Notes under the pieces: generated by a model | Told to the model about the DNA's origin: nothing | The model's input: the letters and a program-made list of their open reading frames with translations, nothing else | Databases searched by the model: none | Program-made: the position numbers and the translations under genes | Origin: an uncultured Eubacteriales bacterium | GTDB taxonomy: Bacteria; Bacillota; Clostridia; Oscillospirales; Oscillospiraceae | Length of the DNA: 46,245 nucleotides | Assembly (NCBI GenBank): GCA_958402445.1 | Contig: CATXTO010000015.1 | Coordinates: 1-46,245, forward strand | Direction of reading: 5' to 3' | Part shown: positions 14,715-21,455 of the stretch, one piece after another | Layout: every line of letters starts with the position of its first letter | How positions within the stretch are numbered: the stretch's first letter is position 1

Positions 14715-15620
14715 TCAGCTATGAATTGCATTGTAATACTGAATATTCTTAATCAGAAAATCGGATTTCCACCAATTCTTACTGATGTGCCATGCTTCAG
14801 GATAGTCCGCCCACGACCATGTGATATGCCATGTCCCATCTGCTTCCTGCGTATTGGCAATAAAATCACATTCATGATCGCATATTTTTTGATTCTCTGG
14901 ATAGAACTCGCTCTCTTTTGAATGGACAAACAGAGACGGTTTGCACACATAATCCACGGCCCATTTGGATGTGTCATAGGTTATCACATGTCGAAGCTGC
15001 TCGTGTAGTAAGGTTCTGAATTCTTCTAGATCCACAAGAGCATGCATTCCGCTTTCTTTGAGATCCTCATACAGCGCAACGAAGCAGGATACCGTATGCA
15101 TGGAATCCATGGGGAAATGCGACTTAAAATAATCATACGCCTCTTTCGCAAGCTGACAGGCCAATTGAAAGGGCTCGCTGTCCCGCTCCGCGAACTTTAA
15201 AAGGAAACCAATCAGGCATGCGGTGGGATTATAGGATGGTTCCTGGGCGGGATCGTAATCCCACCAAGGCGCATGTGGATAGTCGTTGTTGGAGGCAACG
15301 GTATTCGACCATGTGTGTCCATTAAAATCCTTTCCTGAGGATAAATAGCGCAGGATTCCCTGGATCATCGGGTGGCTTTTGTCCTTCAGCCGGACCTCTT
15401 TGATGCGCTCTGTTGCAACCCACGTTTGCAGCGGAGCGGAATTGGGATTCCAGCAGTCTGGCTCAAGTCCGTGGCCAAAGCCGCCGTCCTCATTCTGGTA
15501 TACGGCTAGCGCGGTCAAAACGTCTTCCCTGCTTCCGCCTTCAAACAAATACTTCCATCTGGCGAGATCGAGTGGCCTTGCATTTCGATAAAGAAAGCTT
15601 CTAGCTTGTTCTAAGTTCAT
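14715..15620 (-). CDS. Terpenoid-cyclase/prenyltransferase-fold protein of unknown function
   Basis: A 301-residue soluble protein with alpha/alpha-toroid features: repeated helix pairs and a QW-like motif, NEDGGFGHGLEPD, near residue 43, and a second similar segment, QEADGTWHITWSW, near residue 262. The DxDD motif of true terpene cyclases is absent, so it may bind or degrade something else; similar proteins are usually annotated only by fold. GGGGG lies 7 nt before the ATG. Base composition is visibly AT-richer than in rtcB or selD, as for the next GNAT gene, which suggests later acquisition. It lies 53 nt upstream of rtcB on the same strand. Confidence 0.8.
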   Translation of the reverse strand: MNLEQARSFLYRNARPLDLARWKYLFEGGSREDVLTALAVYQNEDGGFGHGLEPDCWNPNSAPLQTWVATERIKEVRLKDKSHPMIQGILRYLSSGKDFNGHTWSNTVASNNDYPHAPWWDYDPAQEPSYNPTACLIGFLLKFAERDSEPFQLACQLAKEAYDYFKSHFPMDSMHTVSCFVALYEDLKESGMHALVDLEEFRTLLHEQLRHVITYDTSKWAVDYVCKPSLFVHSKESEFYPENQKICDHECDFIANTQEADGTWHITWSWADYPEAWHISKNWWKSDFLIKNIQYYNAIHS

Positions 15621-15635
15621 TCTTTTACCCCCATT

Positions 15636-15661
15636 TTGTTCGCTTTTACAAAAGCGAACAA
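15636..15661. repeat. Perfect 12-bp inverted repeat
   Basis: TTGTTCGCTTTT (15636-15647), a 2-nt centre, then its exact complement (15650-15661), between the two AT-rich genes. T-runs are weak on both strands (CTTTT on plus). It could be a weak terminator after the GNAT gene or an operator. Confidence 0.6.
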
Positions 15662-15671
15662 CTTTTAAACC

Positions 15672-16187
15672 TTACCTCTGGACCGAATAGAGCGCATGTA
15701 GCATTCTGCCATGAAAATACTGCGTGAAAAATTCCGATTCCTTTTCCATTCCAATTCGCCTGGCCACATGGATGGAACGTACATTATCCGCTTTAATGAT
15801 CGAATATACTCTACTTTGTTTCAATGCCTGAAACGCATATTCCTTACAGCCTTCCGCCGCCTCTGTGGCATAGCCATAACCCCAAAAATCTTCTTTCAGC
15901 AAATATCCTAGTTCGAGTACTTCTCTCTCCCCATAGGGCTGCATTGTCAGCCCCGCCTGTCCGATCATTTGACCCGTTGCCTTCCATTCAACGGCCCATA
16001 ACCCAAACCCGTATTCATCATACCGTTTTCTTTGGCGGTCCAGCCAAATTTGAACATCCTGATCCGAGAAGGAATGCTCATAGGCGTACATGACCTTGGG
16101 GTTCTGCAGCATGTCCGCCAAATCTTGAAAATCTGCCTGCTCCAGCTCCCGGAGGGCCAAACGCTGTGTTTCTAAGATCATGGACAT
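15672..16187 (-). CDS. RimJ/RimL-type GNAT N-acetyltransferase
   Basis: A 171-residue acetyltransferase of the RimL/ribosomal-protein type. The opening MILETQRLALRELEQADFQDL, LGYLLKEDFWGYGYATEAAEG (acetyl-CoA binding) and ADNVRSIHVARRIGMEKE follow the family pattern closely. Possible starts are ATG 16187 (GGTGAAC upstream) and ATG 16181; a TTG at 16226 has no binding site and is rejected. Substrate unknown; relatives acetylate protein N-termini, polyamines or antibiotics. It is AT-rich like its downstream neighbour. Confidence 0.88.
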   Translation of the reverse strand: MSMILETQRLALRELEQADFQDLADMLQNPKVMYAYEHSFSDQDVQIWLDRQRKRYDEYGFGLWAVEWKATGQMIGQAGLTMQPYGEREVLELGYLLKEDFWGYGYATEAAEGCKEYAFQALKQSRVYSIIKADNVRSIHVARRIGMEKESEFFTQYFHGRMLHALYSVQR

Positions 16188-16335
16188 ACGTTCACCCGCC
16201 ATCCCTTCCCATTGCCGGACAACCAAAAAACATGGTTTTTTAAATTTTTAATACTGCCCTTAAAATTCGGCCCGCGCTTTTATTATAGATAAAACCGTTT
16301 CTTAACTCTAATCAGAAAAATGTAGAAAACCCGCC

Positions 16336-16364
16336 TTGACAGCCGTCCCGGCCCATGTTATGTT
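16336..16364 (+). promoter_or_regulatory. Sigma-A promoter of selD
   Basis: TTGACA (16336-16341), 17 nt, TATGTT (16359-16364); the selD ATG follows 38 nt later behind AAAGGAG. Confidence 0.85.
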
Positions 16365-16402
16365 GAAGGGGAACTACTGTGGGCAGTTGAAAGGAGATCA
16401 AG

Positions 16403-17443
16403 ATGGAGGAACAAACAATAAAATTGACCAAGCTGGCCAAATGCGCAGGCTGCGGCGCAAAGGTTGGAGCCGGCGTTTTGGCACAGCTGTTGGAGGGCAT
16501 CCGGGTCCATCGGGATCCCAATTTGCTGGTGGGTTTTGATAAAAGCGACGACGCCTCCGTCTATCAGGTCAGCGAGGAGCTGGCTTTGGTGCAGACGGTA
16601 GACTTTTTTCCTCCCATTGCCGACGATCCCTATCTATTTGGCCAGATTGCCGCGACCAACGCCTTGTCCGACGTTTACGCCATGGGCGGAGAGCCCAAGC
16701 TGGCGCTGAATATCCTATGCGTGCCGGAGTCCATGCCCCGGGATGCGGTGCATCAGCTCCTGCGGGGCGGCTATGACAAGGTGTACGAGGCCGGGGCGAT
16801 CATCACTGGCGGCCACAGCATCCTGGACGACGAGCCCAAGTACGGCCTGGCCGTCACAGGATTCGTGCACCCGAATAAGCTGCTGACCAACTCCGGCGCC
16901 AGGCCGGGTGACGTGCTGCTCTTGACCAAGCCCATTGGCATCGGCGTACTCACCACGGCGGCAAAAGCCGATATGGCCTCCGGCGCTGCCGTTGCGCTGG
17001 CCCAGGAGCTGATGACCACCTTAAACAAAGCGGCCCGGGACGCCATGGTAAACTACGAGGTCCACGCCTGTACGGATGTCACCGGCTTCGGCCTGTTGGG
17101 GCACGCCTTTGAAATGGCCCAAGGCAGCGACGTGGAGATTACCCTCCGTGTGGGAGAAATCGACTTGATCCCAGAGGCCCTGGAGCTGGCCCGGATGGGA
17201 ATCTTACCCGCCGGGATGTATCGGAACCGCACCTTTGCAGAGCCCGGCGTGGATTTGGGCGGGGTAGAGTTGGCAAAGCAAGATCTGCTTTTCGACCCCC
17301 AGACTGCAGGCGGGCTGTTGATTGCCGTTTCCGCTCAGGACGCCGACGCGCTGTATCGGGACCTGCAAAGGGTTGTACCCAGCGCTCAGCGCATTGGAAC
17401 GGTGGCGCCATTCGCAGGCGGCAAGCGCATTAGGCTTTGCTGA
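16403..17443 (+). CDS. selD: Selenide, water dikinase (selenophosphate synthetase)
   Basis: Makes selenophosphate from selenide and ATP, the selenium donor for Sec-tRNA synthesis; 346 residues. The glycine-rich loop KCAGCGAKVGAG carries Cys17 and Lys20, at the same positions as the essential residues of E. coli SelD. Here position 17 is an ordinary TGC Cys codon, not selenocysteine. ATP/metal-binding motifs DKSDDASVYQ, QTVDFFPPI, TDVTGFGLLGHAFEM and LFDPQTAGGLL are present. It has its own promoter and stands at the left end of the selenium locus. Its last 14 nt overlap the 3' end of the convergent desulfurase-like gene. Confidence 0.98.
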   Translation: MEEQTIKLTKLAKCAGCGAKVGAGVLAQLLEGIRVHRDPNLLVGFDKSDDASVYQVSEELALVQTVDFFPPIADDPYLFGQIAATNALSDVYAMGGEPKLALNILCVPESMPRDAVHQLLRGGYDKVYEAGAIITGGHSILDDEPKYGLAVTGFVHPNKLLTNSGARPGDVLLLTKPIGIGVLTTAAKADMASGAAVALAQELMTTLNKAARDAMVNYEVHACTDVTGFGLLGHAFEMAQGSDVEITLRVGEIDLIPEALELARMGILPAGMYRNRTFAEPGVDLGGVELAKQDLLFDPQTAGGLLIAVSAQDADALYRDLQRVVPSAQRIGTVAPFAGGKRIRLC

Positions 17444-18578
17444 CGGCGGCTATGGCGGCCAAGGCCGCATCCACATGTGCTTCCGTGTTGGTAAAGCCCA
17501 GGGAAAACCGGACCGTTCCCCGGGGAAACGTGCCCAGCGTCTTGTGGGCGGCAGGCGCGCAGTGAAGGCCGCACCGGGTGAGAATGCCGAACTCCGTCTC
17601 CAGCCGGTAGGCCGCTTCCGCATTGTCACCCTGGGGAAAATCCACAGAGATGACGCCCACCCGGCATTCCAGGTCTCTGGTACCGCACAGAACTACGCCC
17701 GGGATATGCTCTAGGCCCTGTAAAAACTGGCTGCAAAGGGCCATTTCGTGGGTCCGCAGGGCCTTCACCCCGGTTTCCTCTACAAATTGCAGCGCCCGCT
17801 CCAACCCATAGATACCCGGCAGATTGGGTGTGCCGGATTCAAAGCGGTCCGGCAGGTAAGCAGGCAGAACTTCGCTGTCCGAGGCGCTGCCGGTACCGCC
17901 CGCCAACAAGGGTGTCAGCTTCCGGGCGAAACTATCCCGCAGCAGCAGCGCCCCAATGCCGGAAGGACCGAGGAGACCCTTGTGCCCAGGCACGCACATG
18001 GCTGACAGGTGCAGCTTTTCAAAATCGATGGGATAATGCCCGGCGGTTTGGGCGGCATCCAAAAGAAATTCTACGCCGTGCCGGGCGCAAATCTCCCCGA
18101 CCGACGCGGCATCCTGAACGGTTCCGCACACATTGGAGCCATGGGCTAGAACGAGGAGCCGGGTGTTGGGCCGAATTAGGGGTAGAACATCCCGAGGCCG
18201 CAGCCTTCCGGTCCGGTCGCATGGGATCCGGTCAAAGGCCACGCCCTGAAGCTGCAGCAAGGGCCTCATAACGGCGTTATGCTCCATGCCGCTGACGATA
18301 CAGTGGTCGCCAGGCTTGAGAAAACCCTTAATCGCCAAGTTGAGCCCTGCTGTGGCGCCCGCGGTCAGGATCACATGAGTGGGCTGCTCCGGGAAATGAA
18401 ATAGCCGGCCCAGCCGCTCCCGGAGCAACAGCGTGACCAGCCCTGCATCTTGAGCTGCACCGTAGACGGACCGGTTAATGGTAGCGCCGATCGAATCCAT
18501 ATATTCCTTCATGCGGTCGCTGACCCCCGTCGGCTTGGGAAACGAGGTCGCCGCATTGTCCAAATATATCGTACGCAT
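17430..18578 (-). CDS. Cysteine desulfurase-like PLP enzyme linked to selenium metabolism
   Basis: A 382-residue class-V aminotransferase-fold protein. It begins IYLDNAATSFPKP, binds PLP through Lys200 in CVPGHKGLLGPSG, and has a candidate persulfide/selenide-accepting Cys340 in TRCGLHCAPAAHKTLGT, the pattern of the cysteine desulfurase subfamily found beside selenium genes rather than IscS/SufS. It could release selenium from selenocysteine or make persulfide for the carriers downstream; the direction is inference. AAGGAGGGA lies 6 nt before the ATG. It is divergent from the LysR gene over 85 nt that hold its promoter and a dyad, and its tail overlaps the selD tail. Confidence 0.92.
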   Translation of the reverse strand: MRTIYLDNAATSFPKPTGVSDRMKEYMDSIGATINRSVYGAAQDAGLVTLLLRERLGRLFHFPEQPTHVILTAGATAGLNLAIKGFLKPGDHCIVSGMEHNAVMRPLLQLQGVAFDRIPCDRTGRLRPRDVLPLIRPNTRLLVLAHGSNVCGTVQDAASVGEICARHGVEFLLDAAQTAGHYPIDFEKLHLSAMCVPGHKGLLGPSGIGALLLRDSFARKLTPLLAGGTGSASDSEVLPAYLPDRFESGTPNLPGIYGLERALQFVEETGVKALRTHEMALCSQFLQGLEHIPGVVLCGTRDLECRVGVISVDFPQGDNAEAAYRLETEFGILTRCGLHCAPAAHKTLGTFPRGTVRFSLGFTNTEAHVDAALAAIAAVSKA

Positions 18579-18601
18579 TGAAGGTCCCTCCTTACCTCAG
18601 G

Positions 18602-18630
18602 AGTATACCACAGGATGTGATACTTGTCAC
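18602..18630 (-). promoter_or_regulatory. Sigma-A promoter of the desulfurase-like gene
   Basis: Minus strand: GTGACA (18630-18625), 17 nt, TATACT (18607-18602). The -35 lies inside the TGTGA-N6-TCACA dyad, so a bound regulator would affect RNA polymerase directly. Confidence 0.7.
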
Positions 18631-18631
18631 A
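18616..18631. promoter_or_regulatory. Dyad operator candidate between desulfurase and LysR genes
   Basis: TGTGATACTTGTCACA is a perfect TGTGA-N6-TCACA dyad in the 85-nt divergent gap. Placement suits autoregulation by the adjacent LysR protein. The half-sites also match the Crp/Fnr consensus, so a Crp/Fnr-type regulator cannot be excluded. Confidence 0.65.
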
Positions 18632-18663
18632 TAGAATTTTAGGATACGCAAAGAGAGGTAGAC

Positions 18664-19590
18664 ATGCTGGAAATCAATTTGAAGCAGTTGGAAGCGTTTG
18701 TAGCTACAGCAGAACACAGCAGCTTCACCCGCGCGGCAGAAGATCTCTATTTGACCCAGTCCACCGTCAGCGCCCATATCAGCGCCCTGGAACGAACGCT
18801 GGGTAGCCGCCTCATCCAACGGGGCGCTCGAAAAAAGGTCGCCCTGACGGAGGTGGGAAAGCGGGTCTACGCGGAGGCAAAGGATATCCTGACCCACTGC
18901 CAGGCCCTACAATCGCTTTCGGAGGTGCCTAGCAAAAGCGAACTGTCCCTGGGCGCCTCTACGGTACCAGGACAGTATCTGCTGCCCGCACTATTATCCG
19001 GCTTCTTGCACCGGTACCCAGACAGCCGATATCTTCTTCGCCGGGGAGACAGCGTACAAATCCACCGCCTGTTGGAACAGGGCGAAGTACGTATCGGTTT
19101 CGTGGGCGCTGCAATTGACCGTAAAAATTTCACCTATTACAGCCTATTGGAAGATCGCTTGGTGCTCATCACTGCCAATACGGAGCGATTCCGCAGTATG
19201 CGGGTACGAGAAGTGACGGGACAGGAACTGCTGTCGCAGCCTATCATCCTGCGGGAGGACACCTCGGGCACCAAACAGGCCCTGGACGCCTACTTAAGGC
19301 GCAACCACATCGCGAAAGAAACCCTTCATCCTGTTGCGCAGATGGACAACCCAGAGGCTATTAAAAGCAGCGTCGCCCGGGGAATGGGAGTCTCCGTGAT
19401 TTCACAGCTGTCAGTCCAGGAGGAGGTAGAGGCCGGGAAACTCCTTTGCTTTGATTTGGACCCCGGGGGCGCCTTCCGAAAAATCTACCTGGCCTGGCGG
19501 AAGGACCTTATTTTGAGCGGTCCGGAGCAAAAGTTCGTTGGTTTCGTCCGCGCTGCGCTGCGCAGACAGGACCATCGTTCCGAACCATAA
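18664..19590 (+). CDS. LysR-family regulator linked to selenium metabolism
   Basis: A 308-residue LysR-type transcription factor. The N-terminal winged helix-turn-helix (residues 1-65: LKQLEAFVATAEHSSFTRAAEDLYLTQSTVSAHISALERTLG) is canonical, joined by a helical linker to a two-lobed periplasmic-binding-like effector domain (about 90-295: STVPGQYLLPALLSGFLHRYPDS, GMGVSVISQLSVQEEV). A subfamily of such regulators sits beside yedE/selenium genes, as here between the desulfurase-like gene and yedE. It probably senses a selenium or sulfur metabolite and controls the divergent gene, itself and perhaps yedE. GAGAGGTAG serves as RBS. The effector is unknown. Confidence 0.92.
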   Translation: MLEINLKQLEAFVATAEHSSFTRAAEDLYLTQSTVSAHISALERTLGSRLIQRGARKKVALTEVGKRVYAEAKDILTHCQALQSLSEVPSKSELSLGASTVPGQYLLPALLSGFLHRYPDSRYLLRRGDSVQIHRLLEQGEVRIGFVGAAIDRKNFTYYSLLEDRLVLITANTERFRSMRVREVTGQELLSQPIILREDTSGTKQALDAYLRRNHIAKETLHPVAQMDNPEAIKSSVARGMGVSVISQLSVQEEVEAGKLLCFDLDPGGAFRKIYLAWRKDLILSGPEQKFVGFVRAALRRQDHRSEP

Positions 19591-19607
19591 TTTTTGAATC
19601 CGGACGT

Positions 19608-19642
19608 CGGGGCAAGCATCGATATTCGCGATGTTTGCCCCG
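19608..19642 (+). terminator. Hairpin after the LysR gene
   Basis: A 13-bp stem with one G-T pair (19608-19620 with 19630-19642). Only CTTCCATT follows, so this is a weak terminator or a transcript-end hairpin. Confidence 0.55.
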
Positions 19643-19661
19643 CTTCCATTGAAAAAAGGGA

Positions 19662-19691
19662 TTGGCTTTTGAACCAATGTTCTCCTATAAT
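19662..19691 (+). promoter_or_regulatory. Sigma-A promoter of the yedE operon
   Basis: TTGGCT (19662-19667), 18 nt, TATAAT (19686-19691), 58 nt before the yedE ATG. Confidence 0.75.
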
Positions 19692-19749
19692 GGAACCGCT
19701 ACCTCCCGGTTTCGCGGCGGGATATTATAGAGAGTAGGAGTGTGTTTCC

Positions 19750-20883
19750 ATGAAAAAGGTAAACTGGTTTGTGGTCCTGGCCGGCGCGGCGGTAGGACTG
19801 GCGGCTATCTTTTTGACCATTTGGGGCAATCCAGCCAACATGGGATTTTGCATCGCCTGTTTCCTGCGGGACATTGCCGGCGCGGTCGGCCTTCACAGCG
19901 CGGGAAAGGTGCAGTACATACGGCCGGAGATCATCGGTCTGGTGCTGGGCGCCTTTCTCATGGCCGTAGCAACAAAGGAGTTCCGGCCCAAGGCTGGCTC
20001 CTCCCCTGCCACTCGGTTTGTGCTGGGCGCTTTTGTCATGATTGGCGCTCTGGCCTTCCTGGGCTGCCCTTTGCGCATGGTGCTCCGTCTCGCCGGCGGT
20101 GATGCCAATGCCTTGGTGGGCTTGGCGGGCTTCGTTCTGGGAATTCTGATCGGCGTGCTTTTCCTCAACCGCGGTTTTTCCCTGAAGCGGGCCTACGAAG
20201 CCGGACCAGTGGAAGGCGCTACCCTGCCGATTGTCATGACCGGCCTGCTCATTTTGCTGCTGGCCGTTCCCGCCTTGTTTTTGGCCAGTCAACAGGGACC
20301 TGGCTCCCAGCACGCGCCCCTGTTTTTGGCCCTGGCCGTTGCCCTGGTGGTTGGGGCGCTGGCCCAAAAATCCCGTTTGTGCATGGTAGGCGGCATCCGG
20401 GATTCATTCCTGTTCCGGGATTTCAAGCTTCTGTATGGCTTTATTGCCATCTTCGTGGTGGTTTTGATTGGAAACTTGATCACCGGCAAATTCAATTTCG
20501 GTTTCACTTTGCAGCCCGTTGCACATAGCAGTCATCTTTGGAATCTGCTGGGCATGGCCCTGGTCGGCTGGGGCTCCGTGCTGCTGGGCGGCTGCCCGCT
20601 TCGGCAGCTTATCCTGGCCGGCAGCGGCAATGGAGATTCCGCCATCACCGTCTTCGGCATGATTGTCGGCGCTGCGCTGGCGCACAACTTCGGATTGGCC
20701 GGCAATCCCGACTCGGTCAACGAGGCTGGAAAAATTGTGGTAGGCGGTATCTCTACGGCAGGAAAGGTCGCGGTTCTTCTGGGCTTCGTGGTGCTTGCGG
20801 TCATTTCGGTGGTAAATGTACAAAGCAAGAAAAAAAGCGCTGTCTCAGGGGAGACGTTCGTCAAAGGAGGCGTAGCAAAATGA
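19750..20883 (+). CDS. yedE: YedE-family putative selenium transporter
   Basis: A 377-residue membrane protein with about 10 hydrophobic segments in two homologous YeeE/YedE (DUF395) halves. The hallmark Cys motifs are present in both: NMGFCIACFLRD and FLGCPLRMVLRL in the first half, KSRLCMVGGIRD and LLGGCPLRQLILAGSGNGD in the second. These cysteines are thought to relay thiosulfate in YeeE and probably a selenium species in YedE. An AGGAG site lies upstream of the ATG. Its TGA overlaps the next gene's ATG (ATGA), so production is coupled to the TusA-like carrier. Selenium as substrate is inferred from locus context. Confidence 0.92.
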   Translation: MKKVNWFVVLAGAAVGLAAIFLTIWGNPANMGFCIACFLRDIAGAVGLHSAGKVQYIRPEIIGLVLGAFLMAVATKEFRPKAGSSPATRFVLGAFVMIGALAFLGCPLRMVLRLAGGDANALVGLAGFVLGILIGVLFLNRGFSLKRAYEAGPVEGATLPIVMTGLLILLLAVPALFLASQQGPGSQHAPLFLALAVALVVGALAQKSRLCMVGGIRDSFLFRDFKLLYGFIAIFVVVLIGNLITGKFNFGFTLQPVAHSSHLWNLLGMALVGWGSVLLGGCPLRQLILAGSGNGDSAITVFGMIVGAALAHNFGLAGNPDSVNEAGKIVVGGISTAGKVAVLLGFVVLAVISVVNVQSKKKSAVSGETFVKGGVAK

Positions 20884-21083
20884 TTGATGCAAGAGGCTAT
20901 CTGTGTCCCACACCTGTGGTCATGGTACAAAAGGAAGTCAAGGCCAATCAGCCCGATGCCCTGGAGGTTCTGGTGGACGATCCTTGTGCGGTTGAAAACG
21001 TAACCCGCTTTGGCCGCAGCTGCGGCTATCAGGTCAGCGTAACCCCTGAGGGACGGGAGTACCGGTTGGCACTGAAAAAATGA
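20880..21083 (+). CDS. TusA/SirA-like selenium or sulfur carrier (YedF N-terminal type)
   Basis: A 67-residue TusA-fold protein. The signature DARGYLCPTPVVMVQKEV carries the carrier cysteine (Cys9) before the invariant CPxP turn; a second Cys pair appears in DDPCAVENVTRFGRSCG. YedF proteins of selenium loci are about 200 residues, with this domain plus a DsrE-like domain; here only the first is present. It starts with AAAGGAGG 9 nt before the ATG and overlaps both neighbours by 4 nt (ATGA), making a tightly coupled triplet with YedE and DUF3343. It probably accepts a selenide or persulfide group from YedE or the desulfurase-like enzyme; that is inference. Confidence 0.88.
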   Translation: MIDARGYLCPTPVVMVQKEVKANQPDALEVLVDDPCAVENVTRFGRSCGYQVSVTPEGREYRLALKK

Positions 21084-21322
21084 AGCGTTACATTGCCACC
21101 TTTCACACCCATTTATCTGCACTGCTGACCAGCCGGGCCTTGATAGGACAAGGGGTCAGCGCTCAAATGATGCCGGTTCCCAGAAAGCTCAGCGCCTCCT
21201 GTGGAACCTGCGTGCGCTATCAGGCAGAAGAACCCATGCTAAGCGCCATGGATGCGGATGTGGAGCGGGTATATGAAATCAGCCAGGGGGATGTCTATAC
21301 TCCAATACTGGAAAATGCGTAA
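21080..21322 (+). CDS. DUF3343 protein, putative Se/S carrier-like
   Basis: An 80-residue cytosolic protein of the DUF3343 family, described as putative Se/S carrier-like because of its constant place beside yedE/yedF. The pattern YIATFHTHLSALLTSRALIGQGVSAQMMPVPRKLSASCGTCVRY ends in a conserved CGTC-type pair (Cys41 and Cys44), the likely chalcogen-binding site. It starts in an ATGA overlap with the TusA-like gene and is followed by a strong hairpin, so it closes the yedE operon. No reaction has been shown for the family to my knowledge. Confidence 0.88.
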   Translation: MKRYIATFHTHLSALLTSRALIGQGVSAQMMPVPRKLSASCGTCVRYQAEEPMLSAMDADVERVYEISQGDVYTPILENA

Positions 21323-21331
21323 TGCCCTTTG

Positions 21332-21359
21332 TCAGGCGGCCTCAGTTGAGGCCGCCTGA
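21332..21359 (+). terminator. Terminator of the yedE operon
   Basis: TCAGGCGGCCTCA (21332-21344) and its exact complement (21347-21359) form a 13-bp stem with a 2-nt gap (in practice a 4-nt or larger loop), followed by TTTCATCCGTTTTTTT. Confidence 0.8.
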
Positions 21360-21396
21360 TTTCATCCGTTTTTTTCAGCGGGGCAACGAAAAGCGG

Positions 21397-21425
21397 TTTA
21401 CAACCTCAAAAAAATATACTATGAT
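21397..21425 (+). promoter_or_regulatory. Sigma-A promoter of selA-selB
   Basis: TTTACA (21397-21402), 17 nt, TATGAT (21420-21425); the selA ATG lies 30 nt on, behind GGAGG. Confidence 0.8.
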
Positions 21426-21455
21426 AAGAAAAAGTCAAATTGGAGGTCGGATGAC

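Noticed and set aside
19699..20367. Minus-strand ORF of 222 residues opposite yedE
   Set aside because: Gln/Gly/His-rich, low-complexity shadow of a membrane protein; no RBS.
21081..21130. Possible selenocysteine read-through at the TusA-like gene's TGA
   Set aside because: The frame after the TGA closes again within 15 codons, and DUF3343 starts at the overlap. No SECIS-like hairpin is needed to explain the gene.
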